Source of the DNA: Acidobacteriota bacterium | GTDB lineage: Bacteria > Acidobacteriota > Thermoanaerobaculia > Thermoanaerobaculales > Sulfomarinibacteraceae | Direction of reading: 5' to 3' | Length of the DNA stretch: 36,814 nucleotides | Assembly: GCA_024641545.1 (NCBI GenBank) | Contig: JAHECW010000033.1 | Span: 1-36,814 of the forward strand | Part shown: positions 15,645-23,312 of the stretch, one piece after another | Position numbering within the stretch: position 1 is the first letter of the stretch | How the letters are laid out: the number at the start of each line of letters is the position of its first letter | The notes under the pieces: generated by a model | The model's input: the letters and a program-made list of their open reading frames with translations, nothing else | Told to the model about the DNA's origin: nothing | Databases searched by the model: none | Made by a program: the position numbers and the translations under genes

Positions 15645-17273
15645 ATGATCAGGAAAGCTGCGCTCGTTTTTTGCCTCGTTGCCGTCATCGGCGCCGCGCT
15701 GCCCGCCTCGGCTCAAGAGAGCGCGACCACTCCGAGCGAGGAGGCCGCGATCCAGGCCTTTCGCCAGGGTTCGTTTTCAAAAGCGGTGGATCTCTACCGC
15801 CAGGGCCTCCAGGAGACCGATGATCCCGGTCACCGGGCCCGTCTCCACATCAACATCGCGTGGACGCTCTTTGCCCTCGGCCGGGAGGCCGAGGTCCAGA
15901 CGCACCTCCGCGCGGCGTTGGTCGAAGATCCGAATCTGACGCTGCTGCCGGACTACTACACCCAGGAGTTCATCGACCTCTTCGACCAGGCGCGGATGCG
16001 GGGCGTGACCGTCGACCCGTCGTCCCCACCCCCCGACCTCGAGGTCACCATCGCCGCGGTCGAGGCTCGAATGCTCGAGCGGAGCGACCTCGAGGGCGCC
16101 CTCGCCGATGTCGACCGGTTGCTCGTGAGCTATCCGGAGGACGGCAGGTTGATCCCTCTGAGGGCCGAGATCCTGAGAGATCTCGGGCTCGAGCAGGAGG
16201 CCGATGATCTTCTTCGAACCTACGGCGGCAATTTCACGCCGGGTACGTACGGAGATCGGATGTCGATCCCGGATCTGATTCTCCGCGCCAACCGCCTTCT
16301 TGAAGAGGGGGACGCCGGAACCAGTCTCGACCTCCTCCGCCAGGCCGTCGCGCGCCAGCCGAACAACGTCGCCGCCCTCGAGCTCATGGCGGAGGCGGCC
16401 CAACGCGGCGGGCATTGGGACGAGGCCGAGTTCGCCCTCAAGTCTGCGCTCGGCATGCAGCCCGGCAACGTCGGCCTCCAGCTCCGGCTCGGTGAGGTCT
16501 TCATCGCCAAGACGGAGCTCTCCGCCGCTCGTGACGTGTTCCGCGAGATCACCGAGCAGTCGCCTCACTCCGATCGCGGCTGGGCGGCGCTCGGTCTGCT
16601 CGAGGCACGGCTCGGTAACCGCGATCGCGCGCTCTCCCATCTCGACCGCGCCATCGAGGAGAACCCGCTCCTGCCCGAGGTTCAGCTGGCCAGGGGCGAG
16701 CTGCTCCTCGCCGTCGGTCTGGCGGCGCCGGCGACCGCGGCTCTCGAAGCCGCTGCCAACCTTCTCCGCGACGATGCCCAGCTCGAGGCACGGCTCGGCC
16801 AGGCGCTGCTCGCGTCCGGTCGGAACGCGGAAGCCCTCGAGCACCTGAGGACGGCCGTCGCGAGCGGATTCGCGCCCGATGATGTCGAACGCGCCCTGGC
16901 GCTGGCCCTCGCACTCAACGGCCAGAATGCCGAGAGCGAGAGGGTCCTCAGCCAGTCAGGGATCGCCAAGAACCTGGACACGGAGATCATCCGAGGCCTG
17001 CTGATGCTCGAACGATCGAGCTACGCCGCCGCGGAGGAGATTCTCCGCCCGGTCGCGACGGCCCGCGCAAACGAACCCGCGGTGCTCAATCTCTTTGCCG
17101 CCACGCTCTACAACCAGCGCCGTTATGCCGATGCCGTGGGCTATCTGGCAGGCGCCGAGGAGCTCAACCGGTCCATCGCGGACATCGTCTCCAACCTGGC
17201 GGTGGCGAGGGCGGCGCGCGCCGCCGAATTGCTTGCGGAAAACGCCGCCACGGTCAAGGCGGCGCCGCAGTAG
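15645..17273 (+). CDS. secreted tetratricopeptide-repeat protein
   Basis: 542 aa. A Sec signal peptide (MIRKAALVFCLVAVIGAALP, cleavage near ASAQE) precedes an alpha-solenoid. The first TPR pair (AIQAFRQGSFSKAVDLYRQG; ARLHINIAWTLFALGREAEV) is followed by a conserved-looking segment PNLTLLPDYYTQEFIDLFDQ and then about ten TPR-like helix pairs with typical W/L/G/A/P spacing, for example GWAALGLLEARLGNRDRALS and VLNLFAATLYNQRRYADAVG. The last 25 residues are Ala-rich. It probably acts in the periplasm as a protein-protein scaffold; partner unknown. It sits 135 bp downstream of the PEGA kinase gene in the same direction. The intervening DNA contains a GAACCGCAAGGACGCA-type stretch that looks like decayed repeat. 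Confidence 0.88.
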   Translation: MIRKAALVFCLVAVIGAALPASAQESATTPSEEAAIQAFRQGSFSKAVDLYRQGLQETDDPGHRARLHINIAWTLFALGREAEVQTHLRAALVEDPNLTLLPDYYTQEFIDLFDQARMRGVTVDPSSPPPDLEVTIAAVEARMLERSDLEGALADVDRLLVSYPEDGRLIPLRAEILRDLGLEQEADDLLRTYGGNFTPGTYGDRMSIPDLILRANRLLEEGDAGTSLDLLRQAVARQPNNVAALELMAEAAQRGGHWDEAEFALKSALGMQPGNVGLQLRLGEVFIAKTELSAARDVFREITEQSPHSDRGWAALGLLEARLGNRDRALSHLDRAIEENPLLPEVQLARGELLLAVGLAAPATAALEAAANLLRDDAQLEARLGQALLASGRNAEALEHLRTAVASGFAPDDVERALALALALNGQNAESERVLSQSGIAKNLDTEIIRGLLMLERSSYAAAEEILRPVATARANEPAVLNLFAATLYNQRRYADAVGYLAGAEELNRSIADIVSNLAVARAARAAELLAENAATVKAAPQ

Positions 17274-17282
17274 GTGAAGGTC

Positions 17283-17297
17283 GGCGGGCGCCCCGCC
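17283..17297. terminator. weak hairpin between convergent TPR and GT4 genes
   Basis: GGCGGG and CCCGCC form a 6-bp stem with a 3-nt loop in the 40-bp convergent gap. There is no U-tract on either strand, so bidirectional termination is only a possibility. Confidence 0.3.
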
Positions 17298-17313
17298 CCG
17301 TCCGCACGAGATC

Positions 17314-18495
17314 TCAGGCGATGGTGCTCAGGAACGCGAGGATGTCCCGCACCGCCTGTTCCGGCCGGTGCGATGCCTCATAGCACCTTCGCGCCGAGGT
17401 GCCCCGGTCAGCCCACATCGGCTCCCCCACCCGGGCCAGGATTCTCGCGAGTTCGGCGGCGGCGGACGGCCCCGGTGTCAGCCGAGGCGCAGCCGGCTCG
17501 GGCCACTCGAGAAACTGGCGGACCCCGCCCACGGCGACCGGAACGGAGCAGGCGAAAAACCGGAGAACCGCGGCGGAGGTCTCGCCGGCTGAAGGTGTTC
17601 GGAAGACGATACCGAGGTCCGCAGCGGCCGGGAAACCGGGGAAATCCGCCGCCTCGACCCAGCCGGTGACGACCAGGCAGTCCTCGACGCCGGCGCTGTT
17701 CGCCGCCCGCCGGAGGGTCTCCATCGCACGGCCCTCGCCGACCACCACGAGACGTACCGGCACGCCGGACGCATTGGCGGCGGCGACTCCGGTGAGGATC
17801 TCGACGAGCCCTTTCTCCGGGGTCAGAAAGCCGAGGTGCATGAGGACCACCTCATCGGGCCGCAACCCGAGTCGCGCCCGAACCGCCCCCCGGTAGGTCG
17901 GCCCGGGATCGGCGACCGCGAGACCGACACGTCCGACCGGGACTTCCGGCAGTTCGCGGCGAATCAGTTCTTCAGCCCAGCGCGAGTGGACACAAACGGC
18001 GTTCACCGAGTCGAGAAAAACCTGCCGCGCCGGGAAGAGAAACGGATCGAGATGTCCCTCGATCCCGACCGCCCTGGCCGCCGCGAGCGCCTGTCCCGCG
18101 CGGCCGTGGGCCGAAGCCAACGCACTCGAGTACGCGGTTTGGTCGCCGAGGCCGAGGGTGGATTCCACCAGCAGGTGGTGGAGCACGGCATCGTGCAGCA
18201 CGACGACGGTGCGGCCTTCGAGCCGCAGCCGGTCGAGCAGCCACAGGTGGTACGGGTTGTTTCCCAGGTGGAGCAAAGCGATTTCGCCGGGGCGAGCGGC
18301 GGCGTCGGTCGGCACGAGATCGAGATCTCTCGGCCAGTCGGCGGGGGCCGTCCAGTCCGGCGGTCTGAGAACCCGGACCGTTGCCGACCTCGCGAGATCG
18401 GGAAGCACTTCCATTGCGTAGTCCGCAACCCCGGATCGGGTCGGAGGCAGCGGCGATCCCCAGAGAATCCGGGCGGGTTTGACGTGCGGGTCCAT
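17314..18495 (-). CDS. GT4-family glycosyltransferase
   Basis: 393 aa. GT-B fold glycosyltransferase of family 4. The N-terminal domain starts ILWGSPLPPTRSGVADYAME, a form often seen in enzymes that bind their acceptor by a PxxSGxxxY loop. The C-terminal nucleotide-sugar domain contains LMHLGFLTPEKGLVEILTGV, RLVVVGEGRAMETL, and a degenerate E-x7-E region FRTPSAGETSAAVLRFFACS. It likely transfers a sugar from a nucleotide-sugar donor to a surface glycan; donor and acceptor are unknown and no glycan cluster surrounds it. ATG 18495 has a TAGAAT hexamer 5 nt upstream and no ribosome site. It diverges from the small membrane protein gene and converges on the TPR gene. Confidence 0.87.
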   Translation of the reverse strand: MDPHVKPARILWGSPLPPTRSGVADYAMEVLPDLARSATVRVLRPPDWTAPADWPRDLDLVPTDAAARPGEIALLHLGNNPYHLWLLDRLRLEGRTVVVLHDAVLHHLLVESTLGLGDQTAYSSALASAHGRAGQALAAARAVGIEGHLDPFLFPARQVFLDSVNAVCVHSRWAEELIRRELPEVPVGRVGLAVADPGPTYRGAVRARLGLRPDEVVLMHLGFLTPEKGLVEILTGVAAANASGVPVRLVVVGEGRAMETLRRAANSAGVEDCLVVTGWVEAADFPGFPAAADLGIVFRTPSAGETSAAVLRFFACSVPVAVGGVRQFLEWPEPAAPRLTPGPSAAAELARILARVGEPMWADRGTSARRCYEASHRPEQAVRDILAFLSTIA

Positions 18496-18500
18496 ACCGA

Positions 18501-18506
18501 ATTCTA
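18501..18506 (-). promoter_or_regulatory. putative -10 box of the GT4 gene
   Basis: TAGAAT on the minus strand ends 5 nt before ATG 18495, the shortest spacing of the leaderless set in this window. The -35 is poor. Confidence 0.4.
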
Positions 18507-18551
18507 CCCTCCCCTTCGCGGACCGGGCTCGGAGGAGGGAAACAGGCAGGG

Positions 18552-18557
18552 TATGAT
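18552..18557 (+). promoter_or_regulatory. putative -10 box overlapping the annotated start of the small membrane protein
   Basis: TATGAT begins 1 nt before ATG 18553 and ends 7 nt before an in-frame GTG at 18565, the spacing seen at other leaderless starts here. If it is used, the real start is the GTG. Confidence 0.35.
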
Positions 18558-18813
18558 CATCCTCGTGGCGGCCATTCGTATGCTCGTGACGGTGATCTAT
18601 GCCTCGTATCTGACCAATGTCGGGCTGCTCTTCATCCTCCTGCCGTGGTCGGAAGGATGGTCGCGTTTCGTCCTGCTTCTCTCCCCTCGGATGGGCTTCT
18701 TTCTCGACAATCCCGCGGTCCGCGGCGTGGTGAGCGCGTTCGGTTTTCTCCATCTGGCGCTCCTGGTCGGAGAGCTCTTCGTTCCGGGCCGGTGGGTCGA
18801 TCGGCGATCCTAA
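18553..18813 (+). CDS. small membrane protein of unknown function
   Basis: 86 aa from ATG 18553, or 82 aa from GTG 18565. The sequence has a hydrophobic N-terminal half (MLVTVIYASYLTNVGLLFIL), an amphipathic middle with LLPWSEGWSRFVLLLSPRMG, and a second helix SAFGFLHLALLVGELFVPG. Two or three membrane passes with very short loops are likely; the C-terminus is basic. No family is recognised. The ATG start has only AGGCAGGG near it; a -10-like TATGAT overlaps that ATG and favours the GTG start on a leaderless message. It lies between a divergent glycosyltransferase and the response regulator on the same strand, with 113 bp to the latter, which has its own promoter. Confidence 0.65.
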   Translation: MIILVAAIRMLVTVIYASYLTNVGLLFILLPWSEGWSRFVLLLSPRMGFFLDNPAVRGVVSAFGFLHLALLVGELFVPGRWVDRRS

Positions 18814-18891
18814 CCCGAATGCGCGGGGCCGTCCGGGCGTCCTGCGGCAGGCTTCTCGGCGAATGCGGGAGCGATCGGAACCACCCTCGGC

Positions 18892-18920
18892 TTGCCGGTG
18901 GATTTCCTCGGGGGTAGACT
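18892..18920 (+). promoter_or_regulatory. promoter of the response regulator gene, leaderless arrangement
   Basis: TTGCCG (18892-18897), exactly 17 bp, TAGACT (18915-18920), ending 6 nt before ATG 18927. One of the best -35/-10 pairs in the window. Confidence 0.6.
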
Positions 18921-18926
18921 CGGTCG

Positions 18927-19298
18927 ATGGAGGGACGGATTCTCATCGTCGACGACGAAGCCTATCTTCGTCGCATTCTCTGCTTCAAACTCGAGCGCGC
19001 CGGTTTTCAGACCTTCGAGGCGCCATCGGCTGAGGCGGCGGAGAAGGTACTCGAAGAGCACGAAGTGGATCTCATGCTCCTCGATGTCGGGCTCGCGACG
19101 CCGACCAACGGTTTTGACCTCGCCGCCCGGTTGCGGCAAAACGCGCGAACCGAACGACTGCCGATCATCCTACTCACCGCCCGCGGATTTGCCTCAGATG
19201 TCCTCCGGGGCCGGGAGATCGGCGCCGCCGGTTACATCACCAAGCCCTTCTCCACCGATGAGGTGGTCAGCAGGGTTCGGGCGATTCTCGGCAGTTGA
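18927..19298 (+). CDS. single-domain response regulator (receiver only)
   Basis: 123 aa. A complete CheY-like receiver: ILIVDDEAYLRRIL with the acidic pair, phosphoacceptor Asp in DLMLLDVGLATPTNGFDL, conserved Thr in PIILLTARG, and Lys in GYITKPFSTDEVV. There is no output domain, so it acts by protein-protein contact or as a phosphotransfer intermediate. It is longer than CheY around the loop after the Asp (LATPTNG instead of the usual MPxxxG), a small insertion. The cognate kinase is not adjacent; the CheA hybrid 12 kb away, which lacks CheY nearby and has a dead receiver, is a conceivable but untested partner. lspA follows 84 bp downstream. Confidence 0.92.
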   Translation: MEGRILIVDDEAYLRRILCFKLERAGFQTFEAPSAEAAEKVLEEHEVDLMLLDVGLATPTNGFDLAARLRQNARTERLPIILLTARGFASDVLRGREIGAAGYITKPFSTDEVVSRVRAILGS

Positions 19299-19382
19299 CC
19301 TCGGCTGCCGCGCCGCGTAGGCTCTGCGCCGGAGCATTGACGTGGCACCATCAAGATCATTGACCGAAATGCGGAAGTCCTG

Positions 19383-19886
19383 ATGCGCGGCTGGGTACCG
19401 TGGCTGGTGGCGCTCACAGTCGTCGTGGCCGACCGGCTCACCAAGATCTCCGTGTTCGAAAATATTGAAAACGGGAGCTGGCACCACGTCGTTCCCGGTC
19501 TGACCCTCACCCACGTCCGCAACCCCGGCATCGCCTTCAGCCTCTTTGCCGACGGCGGACCCCTGACGCGGGTGCTTCTCCACCTGGTGATTTTCACGGC
19601 GGTCGTCGTCATCGCATGGATGGTGCTCCGTCACGGTCGGCAGCGGATCATGTCAGGTCTCGCATTCGGACTCATCCTCGGCGGCGCGGTCGGCAATCTC
19701 CTCGACCGGATTCTCTACGGTTGGGTCCTCGACTTCATTCACGTCTGGGTCCGAATCGGGGATCGGACGTGGTCGTGGCCCGACTTTAATGTCGCCGACA
19801 GCGCGATCACCGTCGGCGCCGTCTTCGTCATCTTCACCGAGATCTTCAGCCCGCAGAAGGCCGCCGATGCACCCGATTCTGATTGA
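19383..19886 (+). CDS. lspA: lipoprotein signal peptidase (signal peptidase II)
   Basis: 167 aa, four membrane segments. It removes signal peptides from prolipoproteins after Lgt has lipidated the Cys. Family motifs are present: VADRLTKISVF, THVRNPGIAFSLFADGG, GGAVGNLLDRILYGWVLDFI with catalytic Asp108, and FNVADSAITVG with catalytic Asp139. ATG 19383 is preceded by GGAAG 5 nt upstream. It overlaps lgt by 20 bp, and lgt in turn overlaps rluD, so the three are translated as one coupled unit. A TTGACG at 19337-19342 lies upstream, but no matching -10 is seen. Confidence 0.95.
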   Translation: MRGWVPWLVALTVVVADRLTKISVFENIENGSWHHVVPGLTLTHVRNPGIAFSLFADGGPLTRVLLHLVIFTAVVVIAWMVLRHGRQRIMSGLAFGLILGGAVGNLLDRILYGWVLDFIHVWVRIGDRTWSWPDFNVADSAITVGAVFVIFTEIFSPQKAADAPDSD

Positions 19887-20646
19887 CTTAGGGTTCTTCG
19901 CGCTCCCGGCCTACGGCGTCATGCTCGCGACCGCGGTGCTGATGGCCCTGTGGTCGGCCAAGGTTCGGGCCGAACGGGCGGGGATGGACTCGACCAGGGT
20001 TGTCGACTTCGGGCTCTGGCTGGTCATCTGGGCCCTGTTGGGGGCCAAGATCCTCCTCGTCGTCGTCGAGTGGAGGCGCTATCTCGGCGATCCCGCGCAG
20101 CTCATCGGTCTCGTACGGGCAGGCGGGGTGTTTCTCGGTGGCTTTCTCGCCGCCATCGTCGCGGCCGCGGTCATGCTTCGGCGGTACAAGCTCGAGGCGC
20201 TCCCGACTTTCGATGTCCTCGCCCCGTCGCTGGCTCTCGGGCAGGCGATCGGCCGGCTGGGCTGTCTTCTCGCCGGCTGTTGCTGGGGCCGCGAGTGCGA
20301 TCTTCCCTGGGCAGTCACCTACACCGACCCCGCGGCCGCCGCCAACGTCGGCACCCCGCTCCACGTCGCAGTCCATCCGTTCCCGGCCTACGCCGCCGGG
20401 TTCGACTTCACGCTCTTTCTGATTCTGAGCCTGATCTATCGCAAACAGCTCGCCCCGGGCCGGGTCTTCGCCAGCTACCTGATCCTTTACGGGGTCGGCC
20501 GGTTCCTGCTCGAGTTCACCCGCGGCGACGCGATCCGGGGGCTCTACTTCGGCGGGATTGTCTCCACCTCCCAGCTCATCTCGGCCGCGCTCGTCGGCAT
20601 CGGGTTCGCCATGCACTGGTGGATCGGCCGGCGTCAGCCCCGGTGA
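19867..20646 (+). CDS. lgt: phosphatidylglycerol-prolipoprotein diacylglyceryl transferase
   Basis: 259 aa polytopic membrane protein. It attaches diacylglycerol from phosphatidylglycerol to the lipobox Cys of prolipoproteins. Family landmarks: PAYGVMLATAVLMALW, GLVRAGGVFLGGFLAAIVAA, APSLALGQAIGRLGCLLAGC followed by CWG (the Lgt signature), VHPFPAYAAGFDF where most Lgt have HPTQLYE, and FLLEFTRGDAIRG. The HPTQLYE variation is notable, but the rest is standard. Start ATG 19867 (AGAAGG upstream) lies within lspA, a 20-bp overlap; the TGA overlaps the rluD GTG. Pairing of lgt with lspA puts two sequential steps of one pathway together. Confidence 0.93.
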   Translation: MHPILIDLGFFALPAYGVMLATAVLMALWSAKVRAERAGMDSTRVVDFGLWLVIWALLGAKILLVVVEWRRYLGDPAQLIGLVRAGGVFLGGFLAAIVAAAVMLRRYKLEALPTFDVLAPSLALGQAIGRLGCLLAGCCWGRECDLPWAVTYTDPAAAANVGTPLHVAVHPFPAYAAGFDFTLFLILSLIYRKQLAPGRVFASYLILYGVGRFLLEFTRGDAIRGLYFGGIVSTSQLISAALVGIGFAMHWWIGRRQPR

Positions 20647-21596
20647 GCCCGGTCCACCGGTTCATCGTGACCGACGAGTTCGCAGGGATTCGTCTCGACC
20701 GCTGTCTTGCGCTGCTCAACGAGAGCTGGTCGCGATCGCAGGCGCGACGCCTTATCGAAGACGGCCGCGTGAGCTGCAACGACCGCCCCACGAAACCCGC
20801 CACCCAGGTGGCTGCAGGCGACACGCTCACCGTCGACGAGCCCGAACCCGAGCCCCTCGACCTGGCCGCCGAAGCGATCCCGCTCGATGTCGTCTATGAA
20901 GACGGTGATCTCCTGGTCGTCAACAAGCCGGCGGATCTGGTCATCCACCCGGCCGCCGGGAACCCTTCCGGCACCCTGGTCAACGCGCTGCTCCACCACT
21001 GCTCCGATCTTTCGGGGATCGGAGGCATCGCCCGCCCGGGCATCGTCCACCGACTCGACAAGAACACCACCGGCCTCATGGTGGTCGCCAAGAGTGATCG
21101 CGCCCACCAGGCCTTGAGCCTGGCCTTCCGCTGGCGGAAGATCGACAAGACCTATCTCGCCGTGTGCTTCGGCGAGTTCGCCGACGATGAAGGGGTGGTC
21201 GATGTACCCATCGATCGCAACCCACGCCACCGCCAGCAGATGGCGGTCGTCGAGGACGGCCGCCCGGCGCGGACGCTCTACACCGTCGTCGAGCGTTGGC
21301 CCGGAGTGTCGCTGGTCCACTGCCGGTTGGTGACCGGAAGGACGCATCAGATCCGGGTTCACATGGCCCACATCGGTCACGCGCTCGTCGGCGACCCGCT
21401 CTACGCCGGCCGGCAGTGGCGCAACCTCCCCGATCCGCAGGCGGCGGCGACCTGCCGCACCTTCCCACGGCAGGCGCTGCACGCCATGCGGCTGGGCTTC
21501 GTCCATCCCGTGACCGGGGAGCTGATGAGCTTCGAGGTCGGGCCGCCGGAGGACATTCAGGGTTTGTTGGAGGTCCTTCGCACAACGGTGAGATGA
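20643..21596 (+). CDS. rluD: RluD-family 23S rRNA pseudouridine synthase
   Basis: 317 aa. An N-terminal S4 RNA-binding domain (IRLDRCLALLNESWSRSQAR to about residue 65) is joined to a RluA/RluD catalytic domain: VVYEDGDLLVVNKPADLVIH, GIVHRLDKNTTGLMVVAKSD with catalytic Asp139, KTYLAVCFGEF, and CRLVTGRTHQIRVHMAHIGH then LVGDPLYAGR. It converts specific uridines of large-subunit rRNA to pseudouridine; RluD proper targets helix 69, but the exact sites here are inferred only from family. The start is GTG 20643, overlapping the lgt stop as GTGA. Last gene of the lspA-lgt-rluD unit. Confidence 0.93.
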   Translation: MSPVHRFIVTDEFAGIRLDRCLALLNESWSRSQARRLIEDGRVSCNDRPTKPATQVAAGDTLTVDEPEPEPLDLAAEAIPLDVVYEDGDLLVVNKPADLVIHPAAGNPSGTLVNALLHHCSDLSGIGGIARPGIVHRLDKNTTGLMVVAKSDRAHQALSLAFRWRKIDKTYLAVCFGEFADDEGVVDVPIDRNPRHRQQMAVVEDGRPARTLYTVVERWPGVSLVHCRLVTGRTHQIRVHMAHIGHALVGDPLYAGRQWRNLPDPQAAATCRTFPRQALHAMRLGFVHPVTGELMSFEVGPPEDIQGLLEVLRTTVR

Positions 21597-21785
21597 AGCG
21601 CGGCCGGTCGGCGATTCCAGCCCATCGCATTTTCACCGCGAAGACCGCCATGGACATCGCAAAGAACATCGCATGATTGACTCATCGCAGCATCTCATCG
21701 CACGCTGCACGCGAAGATCCACAGAGGACTCACGAAGATTCTGAAAGAGCCATCACAGGGTGATTCGACCGCCTCCGGCCGGAAT

Positions 21786-21852
21786 GGGTCCGGGTCAAGC
21801 GTGCGATTCGCTGGTGGTCACCTCGTGGGTCTTCGACTCGATTGTGTTTCAA
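21786..21852 (-). repeat. dispersed intergenic repeat, copy C (minus orientation)
   Basis: The gap 21597-21899 (303 bp) has no gene. On the minus strand 21852-21786 aligns without gaps over 67 bp to copy B at 31804 (49 of 67 identical by my count), beginning TTGAAACAC and containing AGACCCACGA and GACCACC. The left part of the gap (21600-21760) is rich in CGCGAAGA, CATCGCA and CACGAAGAT words that look like further decayed repeat. Confidence 0.65.
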
Positions 21853-21899
21853 GACGATTCCCTCGAGGATCCGAATACACCGTCCATCCGGCAGCGGGA

Positions 21900-22547
21900 T
21901 CATCGGTCGGAGTCGGTCAGGGCTGAAGTGAGCTTTCTCCTCAGGGCTTCCGACACCCGTGGATCTGAGATCGCGCGTCGGAGATCCTCCGCGGTGTCGA
22001 CGTCCGGGAGGGTCTCGAGCTCGTGCCAGCTGATCTCGAGGTTCCTCAATCTCTCTCTGGTCGTCTCGAGGGTGTCCGGACTCGACCACGGCACCCCGGT
22101 GAAGAGGTCCGCGCCCGGCAGGCGTTGACCCACCAGCCAGTAGCCGCCGTCCTCGGCGGGGCCGAACACAACCGGAAGGTCCTCGAGAGCCGCGAATGCG
22201 GATCGAATGTGGTCGGGTTGGAGACGCGCGTTGTCCGAACCGATGATGACGACCCGATCAGAACCCGTCGAAAAACGACGATCGAACGATTCGGCCATTC
22301 TGCCGCCGATGTCTCCCCCACTCTGGACTTCGAAAGGGAGGTCGAGTTCAGCGGCCCAGCGAGCCGTCGGCGCCGCCGCGAGCGAGAGCGTCGCCTCGAT
22401 CCCGGCTGCGCGGGCGGTGTCGACGGTGTGCTCGAGCAACGCCGAGTAGACGGCGGCGGCCGCCTCGGCGCCGGTCCCCCGGGCGAGACGGGTCTTCACC
22501 CGGCCGGCCAGCGGTTCGCGGGCAAAGACCACCAACCGTGCGCTCAT
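21900..22547 (-). CDS. DUF2064 / TIGR04282-type nucleotidyl- or glycosyl-transferase
   Basis: 215 aa, cytoplasmic. It matches the small GT-A-like family named rSAM/selenodomain-associated transferase 1: RLVVFAREPLAGRVKTRLAR at the N-terminus (the KTRL nucleotide-binding loop), VVIIGSDNARLQPDHI in place of the usual GSDxPxL, VFGPAEDGGYWLVG, and a C-terminal TLPDVDTAEDLR typical of MobA/CofC-like enzymes. A nucleotide-activated substrate is expected; the real reaction is unknown. The start ATG 22547 overlaps the stop of the upstream transferase as ATGA, so the two are coupled. No radical-SAM or selenodomain protein is in the window. Confidence 0.85.
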   Translation of the reverse strand: MSARLVVFAREPLAGRVKTRLARGTGAEAAAAVYSALLEHTVDTARAAGIEATLSLAAAPTARWAAELDLPFEVQSGGDIGGRMAESFDRRFSTGSDRVVIIGSDNARLQPDHIRSAFAALEDLPVVFGPAEDGGYWLVGQRLPGADLFTGVPWSSPDTLETTRERLRNLEISWHELETLPDVDTAEDLRRAISDPRVSEALRRKLTSALTDSDR

Positions 22548-23275
22548 CGGACGATCCCGTACCACCGGGCGAGCGTCGCCGGCGGCACGCCGAGACGAAA
22601 AAGGATCGGGAAGACGGCGACGATCAGCCGGGAACGAATCGGGTTCCGCTCGAACCGCCGGGCGCTGGTCCGCACCTCGAGCGGCAGCCGCCGGATCCGG
22701 CCGTGACGCCGACAGCTGCGGGCAAAGGCAAAGTCCTCCATCAGCGGGATGTTGGGGAACCCGCCGAGCGATGCCAAGACCTCGCGACGCAGGGCGTAAC
22801 CCTGATCGCCGTAGGGGAGGCCCCAGCCGCGGGACCGCAGATCGAGAAGCGACAGCCAGAATCGGCGCCGGGCACCCGGGACGCCGCCATCACCCGGCAC
22901 GGTGCGGAGTCTGAACGTCGCCAGGAGACAGCGTTCATCGTCGAGGGCGTCCATGACCGCGTCGAACCATCCGGCGGGCAGCACACAGTCCGCGTGGACA
23001 AAGAGCAGACGCGCTGCGGACGCCGCTGCGGCGCCTCGATTGAGCTGCCCGCCGCGCCCGGGCGACCCGTTCACCACGACGGCATCGGGCCGGGTGGAAC
23101 GAACGATCTCCACCGTCGCATCCGTGCTTCCCCCATCCGAAACCACGACCTCGACCTCACTGTTCGTGCCGACGGAGGCCAGACACGCTCCGATCCTGAG
23201 CTCCTCATCGAGGGTTGGAATGACGACCGAAAGGAGTGCAGCCGCGTTCTCGGGAAGAGCGGAATCCAGGGTCAT
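22544..23275 (-). CDS. GT2-family transferase (TIGR04283-like, rSAM/selenodomain-associated transferase 2)
   Basis: 243 aa. GT-A fold: LSVVIPTLDEELRIGACLAS, EVVVSDGGSTDATVEIV, GRGGQLNRGAAAA, LLFVHADCVLP with the metal-binding DxD-equivalent HAD, WGLPYGDQGYALRREVLASL and a C-terminal hydrophobic helix (FPILFRLGVPPATLARWYGI) that may attach it to the membrane. The GDQG and MEDFAF motifs are typical for this subfamily. Substrate unknown. Start ATG 23275 has a TACACT hexamer 7 nt upstream and no ribosome site; the frame is open further, but those residues are not family-like. Its stop overlaps the next gene (ATGA). It diverges from the Rieske gene with overlapping -10 boxes. Confidence 0.88.
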   Translation of the reverse strand: MTLDSALPENAAALLSVVIPTLDEELRIGACLASVGTNSEVEVVVSDGGSTDATVEIVRSTRPDAVVVNGSPGRGGQLNRGAAAASAARLLFVHADCVLPAGWFDAVMDALDDERCLLATFRLRTVPGDGGVPGARRRFWLSLLDLRSRGWGLPYGDQGYALRREVLASLGGFPNIPLMEDFAFARSCRRHGRIRRLPLEVRTSARRFERNPIRSRLIVAVFPILFRLGVPPATLARWYGIVR

Positions 23276-23282
23276 CGCCCCA

Positions 23283-23292
23283 AGTGTATGAT
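23283..23292. promoter_or_regulatory. overlapping divergent -10 boxes, GT2 gene (minus) and Rieske gene (plus)
   Basis: TACACT on the minus strand (23288-23283) ends 7 nt before ATG 23275; TATGAT on the plus strand (23287-23292) lies 20 nt before ATG 23313. They share two base pairs, so polymerase could open only one at a time. Neither has a clear -35. Confidence 0.4.
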
Positions 23293-23312
23293 GCCCGCGG
23301 GAGGCGCGTTTC

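Noticed and set aside
19337-19365. TTGACG before lspA as a promoter
   Set aside because: The -35 is good but no -10 with TAnnnT is found 15-19 bp downstream.
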